A stretch of DNA of 64,000 bases from Corydoras sp. C115. Its lineage: Eukaryota; Chordata; Actinopteri; Siluriformes; Callichthyidae. The stretch spans positions 200,001 through 264,000 of the forward strand of contig JAFMOC010000512.1 of assembly GCA_019802505.1 (NCBI GenBank). Direction: 5' to 3'. The position numbers and the translations under genes were made by a program. Below the pieces are notes generated by a model. It was not told where the DNA came from and did not search any database. It saw only the letters and a program-made list of their open reading frames with translations. This document shows positions 1-7,945 of this stretch, one piece after another (within the stretch, counting starts at the first letter, position 1; each line of letters begins with the position of its first letter).

Positions 1-440
1 CGGGCGAGCAGCAGGTGCCTCGCAGCGGGCGGGGGTTTCCGGCTCCGGGCCTCAACTGAAAAAACGTTAAAACAGGCGCCAACAACCCTTAATCTCAGTC
101 TCAGGATGCCGTCAGAGGAACCGCCGCTCACGGGCAGACTGAACCTGAGGGGCAGACGTTGGTCGTGTACTTTGGTATGTTCTCCCACGCCCCCACCCGG
201 GTCCTGCAGCGCTCACAGGATGCTGTGGATGGTTTGGTCGCACTGATCTGGGTGGACTGCAGAACCTGCTTCTGCTCTGGGTCTCTAACGATGTTCTACG
301 TTCTCTGTTGTGGAACAAACGAATGCGATGGAAACAGAAGATGAAGCGCGTTGGGGGCGGGGCTTCAGATGTCCCCAACCACACAACTTTAATCGTTAAC
401 TGTGAGGAAGTTCCACTAAAACACCAACAATTTAAGAGTG
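1..440. other. Unassigned CpG-rich unique sequence
   Basis: GC- and CpG-rich non-repetitive DNA with no recognisable gene. Open frames of 61 and 90 codons overlap on opposite strands, so at most one could be real. A possible internal exon (about 105-174) is listed separately. From about 440 the sequence turns strongly AT-rich. Confidence 0.5.
105..174 (+). other. Weak candidate internal exon
   Basis: A pyrimidine-containing stretch ending in CAG at 102-104 is followed by 70 bases open in one frame, then GTATGT at 175-180, a good splice donor. The frame starts DAVRGTAAHGQ and ends near TLVVYF. I do not recognise the peptide. A 70-base open segment between AG and GT arises easily by chance in GC-rich DNA, so this is only a pointer for transcript data. 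Confidence 0.12.
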
Positions 441-940
441 CTGGTTAGCGTTGAGTTGTGGTTGTGATGTTTAAATTAATCTGCTTTATTATTTGATTGT
501 TAATTATTCTCTTATTGGTTATATTTTTAAACTCGATGGTAAACCGTGTGTAATTAAACTGATTAATAGTTCATATTTATATTAACTATATTAACAGTTA
601 GTAGTTGTATTAACACGTTCGACAAACTAACAAAATATATTGTTAAAGATTCAAAATCTGAGGACGCTGCTGAGTGAAGGCGGGTGGTGCGTGACTGCCC
701 CTCAGTGGCCAAACACAAAATGACACGTTCTTTTCCTATTAGCGGTTTTTTTCCCCTCTTTTTGAAATGACGTCACTGCTGTGGTCAAACCGTCTTTCTT
801 CACGCATTATAAATGTTTAAGTAAATAATTTAATTATATGTTAATGAGGGTAAATAATCGTAACGTATTAGTTGGAATCGTTTCTTTAGGTTACAGGTGA
901 GTACAGGTGAATCACGTGATTCCTGACAGACGAACGCTTC
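441..940. other. AT-rich unique intergenic DNA
   Basis: Low-complexity AT-rich sequence with many TTAAT and ATTAA words and no open frame of note. No repeat unit or RNA gene is visible. A short GC-richer segment at about 660-790 contains a CRE-like TGACGTCA at 767-774, which may be chance. Confidence 0.5.
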
Positions 941-944
941 CCGT

Positions 945-1150
945 GCTGTGGGAAACAGTTTGGGGAAGGCCCCGCTTTTCCTGTTTCAGTCTGAAGACGT
1001 GGCGGGTCGAGTTTGCTGTGTTTCCTGACCTCAAACCCAGACCACGTTTAAACTGACGTCCAACATCAGTGCCCGACCTCAACGAACTGGTAAGAATTCC
1101 TACAGGAAGTCCCAAATCTGTAATGAAGCCTTACAACCAGAGTGAGCGCT
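945..1150 (+). pseudogene. Tc1/mariner-type transposase relic, 3' portion
   Basis: The stretch opens with AACAGTTTGGGGAAGGCCC, a very common segment of teleost Tc1-like elements. Further on come TTTCCTGACCTCAAACCC (compare the transposase motif SPDLNP) and CCAACATCAGTGCCCGACCTC (compare PTSVSDL near the C terminus). Order and strand match the usual element, but sequence between the blocks is deleted and in-frame stops are present. No terminal inverted repeat is visible. It is a dead, internally deleted fragment. Confidence 0.7.
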
Positions 1151-1192
1151 GTGAAGGCGGGAGAGGGGTGAACTGATCTAGATTCATAGTTG

Positions 1193-1349
1193 GGGGGGCT
1201 GGTTGGGGATGCCCATCCAGTGGAGAACGTTTCAGGCGCTGGGCAGATACACCCAGGACAGGGGGGCAATCTATCACTGGGCACACACTCACTCACACAA
1301 ATACACCCACACTATATGGGGCAATTTGGAGCATTCAATTTCCCTTGAG
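1193..1349 (-). mobile_element. SINE-A, outer copy, 3' half
   Basis: Reverse complement of the SINE-A body (CCATCCAGTGGAGAACGTTTC, GGGCAGATACACCCAGGACAG, CACTATATGGGGCAATTTGG). The copy is interrupted at 1349 by a plus-strand SINE-A and resumes at 1688, so the two halves are one older insertion. Confidence 0.85.
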
Positions 1350-1568
1350 GGTGGCATGGTGGCTTAGTGGTTTGGCATGTTCCCCTCTCAGCACTGGGGA
1401 TTCAGGTTCGAATCCCAATCTGGGTGGAGTTCCCATGTTCTCCCTGCGTCGGCCTGATCTAGGGGAGATCAGGCCGACGCAGGGAGTGTCCTCCATGTTC
1501 TCCGGTTTTCTCCCACAGTAGAAAAAACATAGTTTGAAGGAGATGTGAATGCTCTAAATTGCCCCCTA

Positions 1569-1610
<42 letters not shown>

Positions 1611-1687
1611 CCGGTGATAGATTGGCGTCCTGACCTGGGTGCATCTGCACTGACCCTAGAGGAGGATTAAGTAGAAGATTATAAATA
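1350..1687 (+). mobile_element. SINE-A, inner copy nested in an older copy
   Basis: Nearly full-length copy: tRNA-like head with GGCTTAGTGG and B box GGTTCGAATCC, body, a (TG)n expansion at about 1571-1609, then GAGGATTAAGTAGAAGATTATAAATA. It splits a minus-strand copy. Flanks AATTTCCCTTGAG (1337-1349) and AATTCACCTTGAA (1688-1700) match at 10 of 13 positions, consistent with a decayed target-site duplication. It also carries a perfect 21-bp hairpin at 1440-1486. Confidence 0.85.
1440..1486. repeat. Perfect 21-bp-arm palindrome
   Basis: Bases 1440-1460 are exactly reverse-complementary to 1466-1486, leaving a 5-base loop AGGGG. It replaces the usual SINE-A segment between CTCCCTGCGTC and the CTCCGGTTT block, so it probably arose by a snap-back or template-switch event. 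Confidence 0.95.
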
Positions 1688-1812
1688 AATTCACCTTGAA
1701 TTCATGTTTTTGAACTGTGTGAGGAAACCGGAGAACCCAGAAATGTCTGAACCTGGATCCCCAGCACCGAGTTGGAGAACATGCCAACCACTAAGCCACC
1801 GTGCCCGTCCTG
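1688..1812 (-). mobile_element. SINE-A, outer copy, 5' half
   Basis: Continuation of the minus-strand copy begun at 1193: TTCATGTTTTTGAACTGTGTGAGG through GAGAACATGCCAACCACTAAGCCACCGTGCC, the reverse complement of the tRNA-like head. Confidence 0.85.
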
Positions 1813-2090
1813 TTGGTGTCTCAGACGTATAGCTATGGCTCTTGTATGTGTATGTTTATAATGGAAGAGGGGTGTCTGAGATTCAAATCATACCTTTTTT
1901 TTAAAGTTTATTTGATTTGATGTTTTGTGTGTGACATCAATACACTCGAAAATTCCTCCAGAACGAAAGTCATGTGCTTCATGATGAAAGAACATCTTTA
2001 TTCTCCGTCTTAAACTGATTTTATATGAAACATGCAAATGACCACAAGATACAGATATCTCTATATATATATATATTTTATTATTATTAT
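1813..2090. other. AT-rich spacer
   Basis: No gene or recognisable repeat apart from a short (AT)n run near 2063 and the start of an (ATT)n microsatellite at about 2078. Confidence 0.5.
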
Positions 2091-2097
2091 TATTATT

Positions 2098-2428
2098 GGG
2101 CTTATTGGTGGCTTATTGGTTAGCATGTTCTCCTCTCAGGTTCGAATCCCCATCTGGGTGGAGTTTCCATGTTCTCCCCGTGTCTGCGTGGGTTTCCTCC
2201 GGGTTCTCCGGTTTCCTCCCACAGTCCAAAAACATGGATCAAGTCAATTGAATTCTCCAAATTGCCCCCTATAGAGTGTGTCTGTGTGAGTGAGTGTGTG
2301 CCCAGCGATCGATTGGCGCCCTGTCCTGGGTGTATCTGCCCAGCGCCCGAAACGTTCTCCCCTGGATGGGCATGGGGAACCCCACCGCGACCCTAATAGA
2401 GGATAAAGCGGAAGATAATGAATGAATT
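2098..2428 (+). mobile_element. SINE-A inserted in an (ATT)n tract, plus arm of inverted pair
   Basis: Head GGTGGCTTATTGG, B box GGTTCGAATCC, body and 3' end GATAAAGCGGAAGATAATGAATGAAT. (ATT)n lies on both sides, so any target duplication is hidden in the microsatellite. It forms the left arm of a tail-to-tail inverted pair with 2443-2803. Confidence 0.9.
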
Positions 2429-2442
2429 AATTATTATTATTA

Positions 2443-2802
2443 TTCATTCATTCATTCATTATCTTCCGCTTTATCCTCTATTAGGGTCGCGGGGGGGGGA
2501 GGGTTCCCATGCCCATCCAGGGGAGAACGTTTCGGGCGCTGGGCAGACATATCCAGGTCAGGGCGCCAATCTATCGCTGGGCACACACTCACTCACACAA
2601 ATACACCCACACTATATGGGGTAATTTGGGGAATTCAATTGACTTCATCCATGTTTTTGGACTATGGGAGGAAACCGGAGAACCCGGAGGAAACCCACAC
2701 GTACACGGGGAGAACATGGAAACTCCACCCAGATGGGGATTCGAACCGGGAATCCCTAGTGCTGAGAGGAGAACATGCTAAACCACTAAGCCACCGTGCC
2801 GC

Positions 2803-2803
<1 letters not shown>
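2443..2803 (-). mobile_element. SINE-A, minus arm of inverted pair
   Basis: Full-length minus copy from (ATTC)n ATTATCTTCCGC to CACTAAGCCACCGTGCCGCC. The head abuts an (ATT)n tract. With 2098-2428 it makes an inverted repeat of about 330-bp arms and a ~14-base spacer. Confidence 0.9.

Positions 2804-2844
<41 letters not shown>
2804..2844. repeat. (ATT)n microsatellite
   Basis: Uninterrupted ATT triplets, directly at the SINE-A head. Confidence 0.95.
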
Positions 2845-3285
2845 CAATTTACGACAATTTCTAACAAACATGGTGATGACACGAAGACGTTGAGAAACAC
2901 TTGTGCAGTGTTAAATTAAAGCATCATCACAGAATTAATTACTACAGAATTCACTACAGTGTTCAGTGTCCTGTTATTTGGTCAGTTCCACAGTGAACCA
3001 CTGGAGGGCGCTCCAGGTTTGTGAATGTTTAATGGGGGCAGTTTTAACTCGCTAAACTCCTTTAAGGACTCTTTCTGTCCTTGTTTTTACTCAGAAAAAT
3101 GATTTTAAATGATTTTAAAAACCGCGGGAAATGTTTTAATCCTGTTTTTAAAAAACTTAGTCGGTTCCTGACGTTAAATGTTCAAATTGACTTTAAAAAA
3201 CAAACACACGGTTACGGGCTGTTTACTTTATAAGCAATAAAACCTAACGATTATATCCATCAGCAAAAGTGGACACACACAGACG

Positions 3286-3287
<2 letters not shown>
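2845..3287. other. Unique spacer with a CTCF-like site
   Basis: AT-rich unique DNA without open frames of interest. CCACTGGAGGGCGCT at 2998-3012 fits the vertebrate CTCF core at all but about one position; this is motif matching by eye only. Confidence 0.4.

Positions 3288-3318
<31 letters not shown>
3288..3318. repeat. (CA)n microsatellite
   Basis: Uninterrupted CA dinucleotides. Confidence 0.95.
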
Positions 3319-3320
<2 letters not shown>

Positions 3321-3329
3321 TATTTCAGC

Positions 3330-3402
3330 CGTAGTACTTGGTGGAACCGGGAATCGAACCGGGAACCTTCAGGTCTCAAGGATGGTTCCTTAACTGTCCA
3401 TA
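3330..3402 (-). mobile_element. tRNA-derived SINE head relic
   Basis: Read on the minus strand it contains CCTTGAGACCTGAAGGTTCC followed by the B box GGTTCGATTCC, the pattern of a tRNA-derived SINE head different from SINE-A. No convincing A box or tRNA cloverleaf, so not a functional tRNA gene. Confidence 0.5.
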
Positions 3403-3468
3403 TATATATAACCCTGGTATGTACTCTTTAGCATGTTCTCTACTCTGAGTGTGTATATAATATATATA

Positions 3469-3821
3469 GGGAGGCACAGTGGCTTAGTGGTTTAGCATGT
3501 TCTCCTCTCAGCACCTGGGATTCCTGGTTCCAATCCCCATCTGGGTGGAGTTTGCATGTTCTCCCCGTGTCCGCGTGGGTTTCCTCCGGGTTCTCCGGTT
3601 TCCTCCCAAAGTCCAAAAACATGGCTCAAGTCAATTGAGTTCTCCAAATTGCCCCACACAGTGTGTATGTGTGAGTGAGTGTGTGCCCAGCGATAGATTG
3701 GCATCCTGTCCTGGGTGTATCTGCCCAGCACCCAAAACGTTCTCCCCTGGATGGGCATGGGGAACCCCCCCCTCCCTGCGACCCTAATAGAGGATGAAAC
3801 AGAAGTTAATGAATGGATGGA

Positions 3822-3822
<1 letters not shown>
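3469..3822 (+). mobile_element. SINE-A, full length
   Basis: Head GGCACAGTGGCTTAGTGG, decayed B box GGTTCCAATCC, complete body and tail AATGAATGGATGGAT. Flanked by (TA)n-rich DNA on both sides; target duplications cannot be separated from that. Confidence 0.9.

Positions 3823-3831
<9 letters not shown>

Positions 3832-3852
<21 letters not shown>
3832..3852. repeat. (AT)n microsatellite
   Basis: Simple TA run immediately after a SINE-A tail. Confidence 0.9.
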
Positions 3853-3897
3853 GTATAAACTATGTACTCTGGTATGTACTATTTAGCATGTTCTCTA

Positions 3898-3985
3898 ACA
3901 ATCAGGACCCTACAGAGCAGGTGTTATTAGGGTGATGGATGATTCTCAGTACTGCAGTGGACATGGTGGCTGAAGGTTTGAATTT
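3898..3985 (+). repeat. Teleost interspersed repeat fragment (CAGTACTGCAGTG family)
   Basis: Contains GGTGTTATTAGGGTGATGG, ATTCTCAGTACTGCAGTGG and ACATGGTGG, the signature of a repeat very common in fish genomes. Better copies lie at 24895, 25690 and 52785 in this window. The rest of the element is missing. Confidence 0.6.
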
Positions 3986-4219
3986 GCCTCCAAATGGTTA
4001 TTTTGTGCCTCTGAGCTCCAGCACTGATTGGAGAACCCGTTCTCCTTGAGTGATCGGTCATCAATAGCTAAATTGATTATGATCAGTTCTTCTCTGTGGA
4101 TTTTAATATAGCCGGGATAGGCTTCAGAATTCCCTTATGGATCAGAATCAGCCGCATGAGACATGTTAACAAACAATTAAATTATTAAACCCTAAATTTC
4201 CATAAGACTTTTAATGTAA
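3986..4219. other. Unassigned spacer
   Basis: No gene seen. GCCGGGATAGGCTTCAG at about 4110 resembles a fragment of a common fish repeat on the minus strand. Confidence 0.4.
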
Positions 4220-5100
4220 TTAAGGTCGAGCGGTGGAACCCGTGGCCCGTCGCCGTCGCGCCGCCGAGGCTCCGGTCCCGGTGTTTGATGTTTGCTTTGA
4301 TTTCCGAGCCGGGCGGTGTGTTACGGAGGCCGCAGTCGGCTGACGGGCGTGGTGTTTTTTCCTGCGTCTGAGGCCGCGTTCGGGTTCCCCGCGAGCTTTT
4401 TGATTATTCAGTACGAGCGCATAATGACACTCCAGATTACGGCGAACCCGCAGAAGCGGGCGCTTTAATAAAGCGGCGGGGGGGGGGGCGACGCGCCTCA
4501 AAGGCCGCGGTGTTGAAAGCGTGGCCCTGTTACGGAGCAGCTTAACCTTCAGCGCCGCGTCTAAAAAAAGGAACCGCAAATGAGAAGTGGCGTACCTGAG
4601 GGCCCAGACGCCGGCTCGTTTCCGAGGCTCGGGAACGGAGTGACCTCCAAACTCCACGCCGATCAGAGGGGGCGCCACTCCGGCGGGCGAGGCGGCCCGT
4701 GGAGGACCCGCTGATCGAATCCTGCCGCGTGTATTTGTGAACCTTAATGTTTCGCTTCGAGTCGACTCATCAATTTTACACCCATTACAGAGGATTAGAG
4801 GCAAGAATGATAGGGTCGGAACCCCCCAACCCCCCGCCCCCCGCCCCCCCGACAGTAATTGCTGAAGGAGAGACGTATGTCTTCTGCCTGAGGAAGACGT
4901 TAAATCGGGAGTGCCGCCGCCGCCGGGTGTGTTAGGGATCCGGGATAATGGCGCCATCGCGGGGACCCGCATGCTGATCATTTGTTTTATGGAGATTTTT
5001 TTTTATTACCACGTCGTCGTCTCTAATGGCGCCTCCGTCTGTTTAATGTCAGCCGTGACACAAATGTCATGTATTAAACTGAGATATCACTAAAGAGAGA
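4220..5100. other. CpG-rich island, unique
   Basis: Dense CpG with CGCCGTCGCGCCGCCGAGG at the left and a poly-G tract at about 4480. A 253-codon minus-strand frame (4220-4981) spans it, but its composition (Arg/Ala/Pro-rich) and lack of any recognised motif suggest a by-product of high GC. A CpG-island promoter is possible but unsupported, since no gene is seen next to it. Confidence 0.4.
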
Positions 5101-5300
5101 GAGAGAGCGGCGCGGGATAAGACGCCTGACGCCGGGAGATAAGTACACCAACTAACATCGTTACTAAAGAAAGCGCTCGTGGTTACTACGGTAACGTTAT
5201 CTTGACAGCAACCGAGGACCGGGAACAACTTTAGTCTCCACCTGATCCATATATCTCGGGATCGTGTTCACAAGTGAGGGCGGCACTCCCTATATATATA

Positions 5301-5301
<1 letters not shown>
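5101..5301. other. Unique spacer
   Basis: Short (GA)n run at 5094-5107, then unremarkable DNA. Confidence 0.4.

Positions 5302-5349
<48 letters not shown>
5302..5349. repeat. (TTA)n microsatellite
   Basis: Uninterrupted TTA triplets abutting a SINE-A head at 5350. Confidence 0.95.
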
Positions 5350-5472
5350 GGGCGGCACGGTGGCTTAGTGGTTTAGCACGTTCGCCTCTCAGCACTAGGG
5401 ATTCCCGGTTCGAATCCCCATCTGGGTGGAGTTTCCATGTTCTCCCCGTGTCTGCGTGGGTTTCCTCCGGGC
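5350..5472 (+). mobile_element. SINE-A, 5' third only
   Basis: Canonical head GGGCGGCACGGTGGCTTAG, B box GGTTCGAATCC and body to TTTCCTCCGG, then an abrupt switch to MITE-like sequence at 5473. Loss of the 3' end is not expected of a primary SINE insertion, so a later rearrangement cut it. Confidence 0.9.
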
Positions 5473-5506
5473 TCAGCCAATCGACATAAATCTAATTGGC
5501 TGAGCC
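5470..5506. repeat. 12-bp-arm inverted repeat at a SINE/MITE junction
   Basis: GGCTCAGCCAAT (5470-5481) is exactly reverse-complementary to ATTGGCTGAGCC (5495-5506), with a 13-base spacer. The right arm is the normal start of the neighbouring repeat; the left arm sits exactly where the SINE-A body is cut. Confidence 0.9.
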
Positions 5507-5725
5507 GTTCGTCCAGCCATGACATCGTCGACAATAACGCACACCTGATCCGTATCAATGCGTGATATACGATACGTTAATTTAAATCATAAAATACAGA
5601 TTCATATAAACAGAGATCAGCACTAAACCTGTTTTTTTTATGAACTGCATTCTGTAGTTTGGCCACTAGATGGCAGTATATGGTAAAGAAACCGGAATCC
5701 TGTTACTCAGCGAGTTCAGTTACAC
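5482..5725 (+). mobile_element. MITE-like dispersed repeat (family B)
   Basis: Contains ATTGGCTGAGCCGTTCGTCC, then GTATCAATGCGTGATATACG, then TGCATTCTGTAGTTTGGCCAC and CGGAATCCTGTTACTCAGCG. The same blocks in the same order recur at 9890 and 31818, with partial copies at 8790, 19520 and 29795. No coding capacity; probably a non-autonomous DNA transposon. CCACTAGATGGCAG (5662-5675) fits the CTCF core consensus at every position. Confidence 0.65.
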
Positions 5726-5880
5726 TACTCTTCTAACACTGTGCTCATTATTGAAGAACAAAGACACACCGCAGAGTGATAGGACCTCCGTTGACCCTCT
5801 GACCCTCATCCATCCCGAATACGGACTCGGGTGTAGAGACCAAGAGAACGAGATTGAGCTTTGGATCTGTTTGGCGGGCT
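5726..5880. other. Unassigned unique spacer
   Basis: Open frames of 73 codons on both strands overlap; no recognisable protein. Confidence 0.35.
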
Positions 5881-6195
5881 CGCATCCGTGACGGGATAAC
5901 GCCCTCTGGTGAGAGTCAACGGTCACAGACTTCTCAGACAAAAATCTGAGATGCTTTGGACGGCGGACGGTTCTATCTCACTGCAGCCCTATAGGAGAAC
6001 GTCTTCCGCAGAGGCTTCCTGAGAAGAACAAAGGCAGAGATCAAATCGAAGATTCTACACGTTCTCCAGGAGAGCGCACGGGTCCGGGAGAACTTCCTAG
6101 TGTCCAAAATAAGAAGTAGGACGTGGTTGGGTGGGGCAAACGGATGGTGCCAGGTGCAGAAGGTGGGCAAAGTGTGGAAGGTGCCAGGAAACTGC
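5881..6195 (+). repeat. Duplicated segment, copy 1
   Basis: Shares ordered blocks with 7227-7945: GACGGGATAACGCCCTCTGG, TCACAGACTTC, GCAGCCCTATAGGAGAA, CCTGAGAAGAACAAAGG, TCTACACGTTCTCCAG, AGCGCACGGGTCCGGGAGA and ACGTGGTTGGGTGGGGCAAA. This copy lacks the SINE-A present in the other. It runs directly into a LINE 3' end, so both copies may derive from one longer retroelement whose 5' part I do not recognise. Confidence 0.75.
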
Positions 6196-6281
6196 TGCTC
6201 CTGGGGGGCTTGCTGTACACGTCGAGAGGAGCCAGACGAGATGCTTCCTGGACGCCCCCTGGTGGGGTGTTCCGGGCATGT
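6195..6281 (+). mobile_element. Non-LTR retrotransposon 3' fragment, left part
   Basis: TACACGTCGAGAGGAGCCAG, then CTTCCTGGACGCCCCCTGG and GGGGTGTTCCGGGCATG. This matches the extreme C-terminal coding and 3' region of a non-LTR retrotransposon widespread in teleosts (family not assigned with certainty). It is interrupted at about 6282 by a tRNA-derived SINE and resumes at about 6442. Confidence 0.65.
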
Positions 6282-6441
6282 GGTAGCTCAGTGGTTATGA
6301 TGTTGGGCTATCAATCTGAAGGTTGTGGGTTCAAATCCCACTTCCTACTTGCATCAACCATGTGAGTCATTGAGCAAGACACCAAACCCGCTATTGTTTC
6401 AAGGCTGCTGTGGCCATCTGACCATCAAGTTGGGATCCTCA
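6282..6441 (+). mobile_element. Second tRNA-derived SINE, nested in a LINE
   Basis: GTGGTAGCTCAGTGGTTATG gives an A box (TAGCTCAGTGG) and GGTTCAAATCCCAC gives a B box (GGTTCAAATCC), spaced as in a tRNA gene. The stretch GAGTCATTGAGCAAGACACC resembles the body of common fish tRNA SINEs. The tRNA-like part lacks a clean acceptor stem and has a non-tRNA body, so it is a SINE and not a tRNA gene. It is distinct from SINE-A. Confidence 0.75.
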
Positions 6442-6600
6442 TGAAAGACCCAGGACAAGGTCTCACGGTTGTCCTGGGAACGCCTCCTGAGGAGCTGAGG
6501 AGCTGGAAGGGGTAGCTGAGGATAGGGACGTCTGGGATTCTTCTCTCAGGCTGCTACCCCGGAAACCCGGACCCGGATGAGTGGTAGATAATGGAAGGCA
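6442..6600 (+). mobile_element. Non-LTR retrotransposon 3' end, right part
   Basis: Continues with GACCCAGGACAAGGTCTCACG, CCTGGGAACGCCTCCTGAGG, AGGGACGTCTGGGATTCTTC, CAGGCTGCTACCCCGG and GACCCGGATGAGTGGTAGATAATGG, the standard order for the end of this fish LINE. The last block is similar to the SINE-A 3' end (GATAAAGCGGAAGATAATG), suggesting shared retrotransposition machinery (inference). Confidence 0.65.
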
Positions 6601-7226
6601 TTATTGGGACGGCCATGTAGAACACCCCTCTGCGAGGGTTTCAACAATCAGAGGAGCGATGGACCCCAGGATGGACCCCAGCGATGGAACTCTGATCTCT
6701 GGATATCACTGAACCATCATGTGCCATCAACCCCCCACCCCCACCACCCACCCACTCACCTCCGTGCCGCCGAGTGTGATGCGATTAGGGGAAGGTTCTG
6801 ACCTCGGGCCCAATGACGGTGGTTGAGGTTTCAGACGAGCGCCTGCACGGCGAGCGAGGTTGCCCCACGTGGAGCAGCCCCGTTATTCCACCTGATGGTT
6901 TTCTCATTTCGAAACCCGTGCCTCCTCCTGGCGCTCGCTCCTATTGGGGTCAGGCAATATTAGGCCGTGGCAATTTTTAGCCGGCGCAATAATCTCGGGC
7001 CCGTCGGAGCGGCGCAGGATATAAGAGCCATTATAACGTTGCCGGCGCAGGGGACCTCTGTCGGATGCCCTTTTGATAATGTTATAAATGTAATAAATGT
7101 CACACAAAGGCCTTTGATGGATGTCATCCTTTGGGGCGCCGCTGACGGCCGGACTGCTCTCGCCTCGTCTCCTTCTCTTCTTCATCGTCTCCGCAAGAGA
7201 AATCAGGAGTTAAAACCCAGATCTGT
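6601..7226. other. Unique region with CpG-rich, TCF-motif-bearing island
   Basis: No gene. From about 6900 to 7180 the DNA is CpG-rich but carries AT-rich words (GATAATGTTATAAATG) and a TCF/LEF-like CCTTTGATGG at about 7110-7119. It could be conserved non-coding DNA; nothing here proves it. Confidence 0.35.
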
Positions 7227-7945
7227 TGCATCCATGACGGGAAAACGCCCTCTGGTGGGAGTCAACGCTCACAGACTTCACATCCATCCATCCATTATCT
7301 TCAGCTTTATCCTATATTAGGGTCTTTGGGGGGGTTCCCCATGCCCATCCAGGGGAGAAAGTTTTGGACGCTGGGCAGATACACCCAGGACAGGGGGGGC
7401 AATCTATCGCTGGGCACTCACACACACACACACACACACTCTATATGGGGCAATTTGGAGAACTCAATTAACCTTGATCCATGTTTTTTGGACTGTGGGA
7501 GGAAACCCACACGGACACAGGGAGAACATGGAAACTCCACCCAGATGCCAGATTCGAATCTCGAATCCCAAACACTGAGAGGAGAACATGCCAACCACTA
7601 AGCCACCGTGCTGCCCTCACAGCCAAATATCCCTGGTTCTATTTCACCGCAGCCCTACAGGAGAATGTCTTCTGCTCCCTGAGAAGAACAAAGGGGAACG
7701 GAACTGTCCAATGACTCAGCTGGACTGAGGGGTCAGGACGTCGTAGTTTGAAGCCTAACCAAGAAACCAAACTGAGGATTCTACACGTTCTCCAGCAGAG
7801 CGCACGGGTCCGGGAGAACTTCTAGAGAACTTCCTAGTGTCCAGAAGATGAAGAAAGACGTGGTTGGTTGGGGCAAACGGATAGTGCCAGATGTAGAAGC
7901 TGGGGAACGTGTGGAACGTGCTGCTCCTGTCTGGACGTCCAACGA
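7227..7945 (+). repeat. Duplicated segment, copy 2, split by SINE-A
   Basis: Second copy of 5881-6195 with the same block order, interrupted by a minus-strand SINE-A at 7281-7615. It also has extra sequence at about 7690-7760. Divergence is substantial, so the duplication is not recent. Confidence 0.75.
7281..7615 (-). mobile_element. SINE-A, inserted in a duplicated segment
   Basis: From CATCCATCCATCC tail through ATTATCTTCAGC to CACTAAGCCACCGTGCTGCC. The paralogous segment at 5925-5990 has no SINE, so the insertion post-dates the duplication or was lost from copy 1. No clean target duplication is visible. Confidence 0.9.

Noticed and set aside
4220..4981. 253-codon minus-strand frame in a CpG island
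   Set aside because: Arg/Ala/Pro-rich, no recognisable domain, no splice structure; expected in CpG-rich DNA where stop codons are scarce.
6282..6355. tRNA gene call
   Set aside because: A and B boxes are present, but there is no paired acceptor stem or normal end, and the sequence continues into a SINE body inside a LINE.
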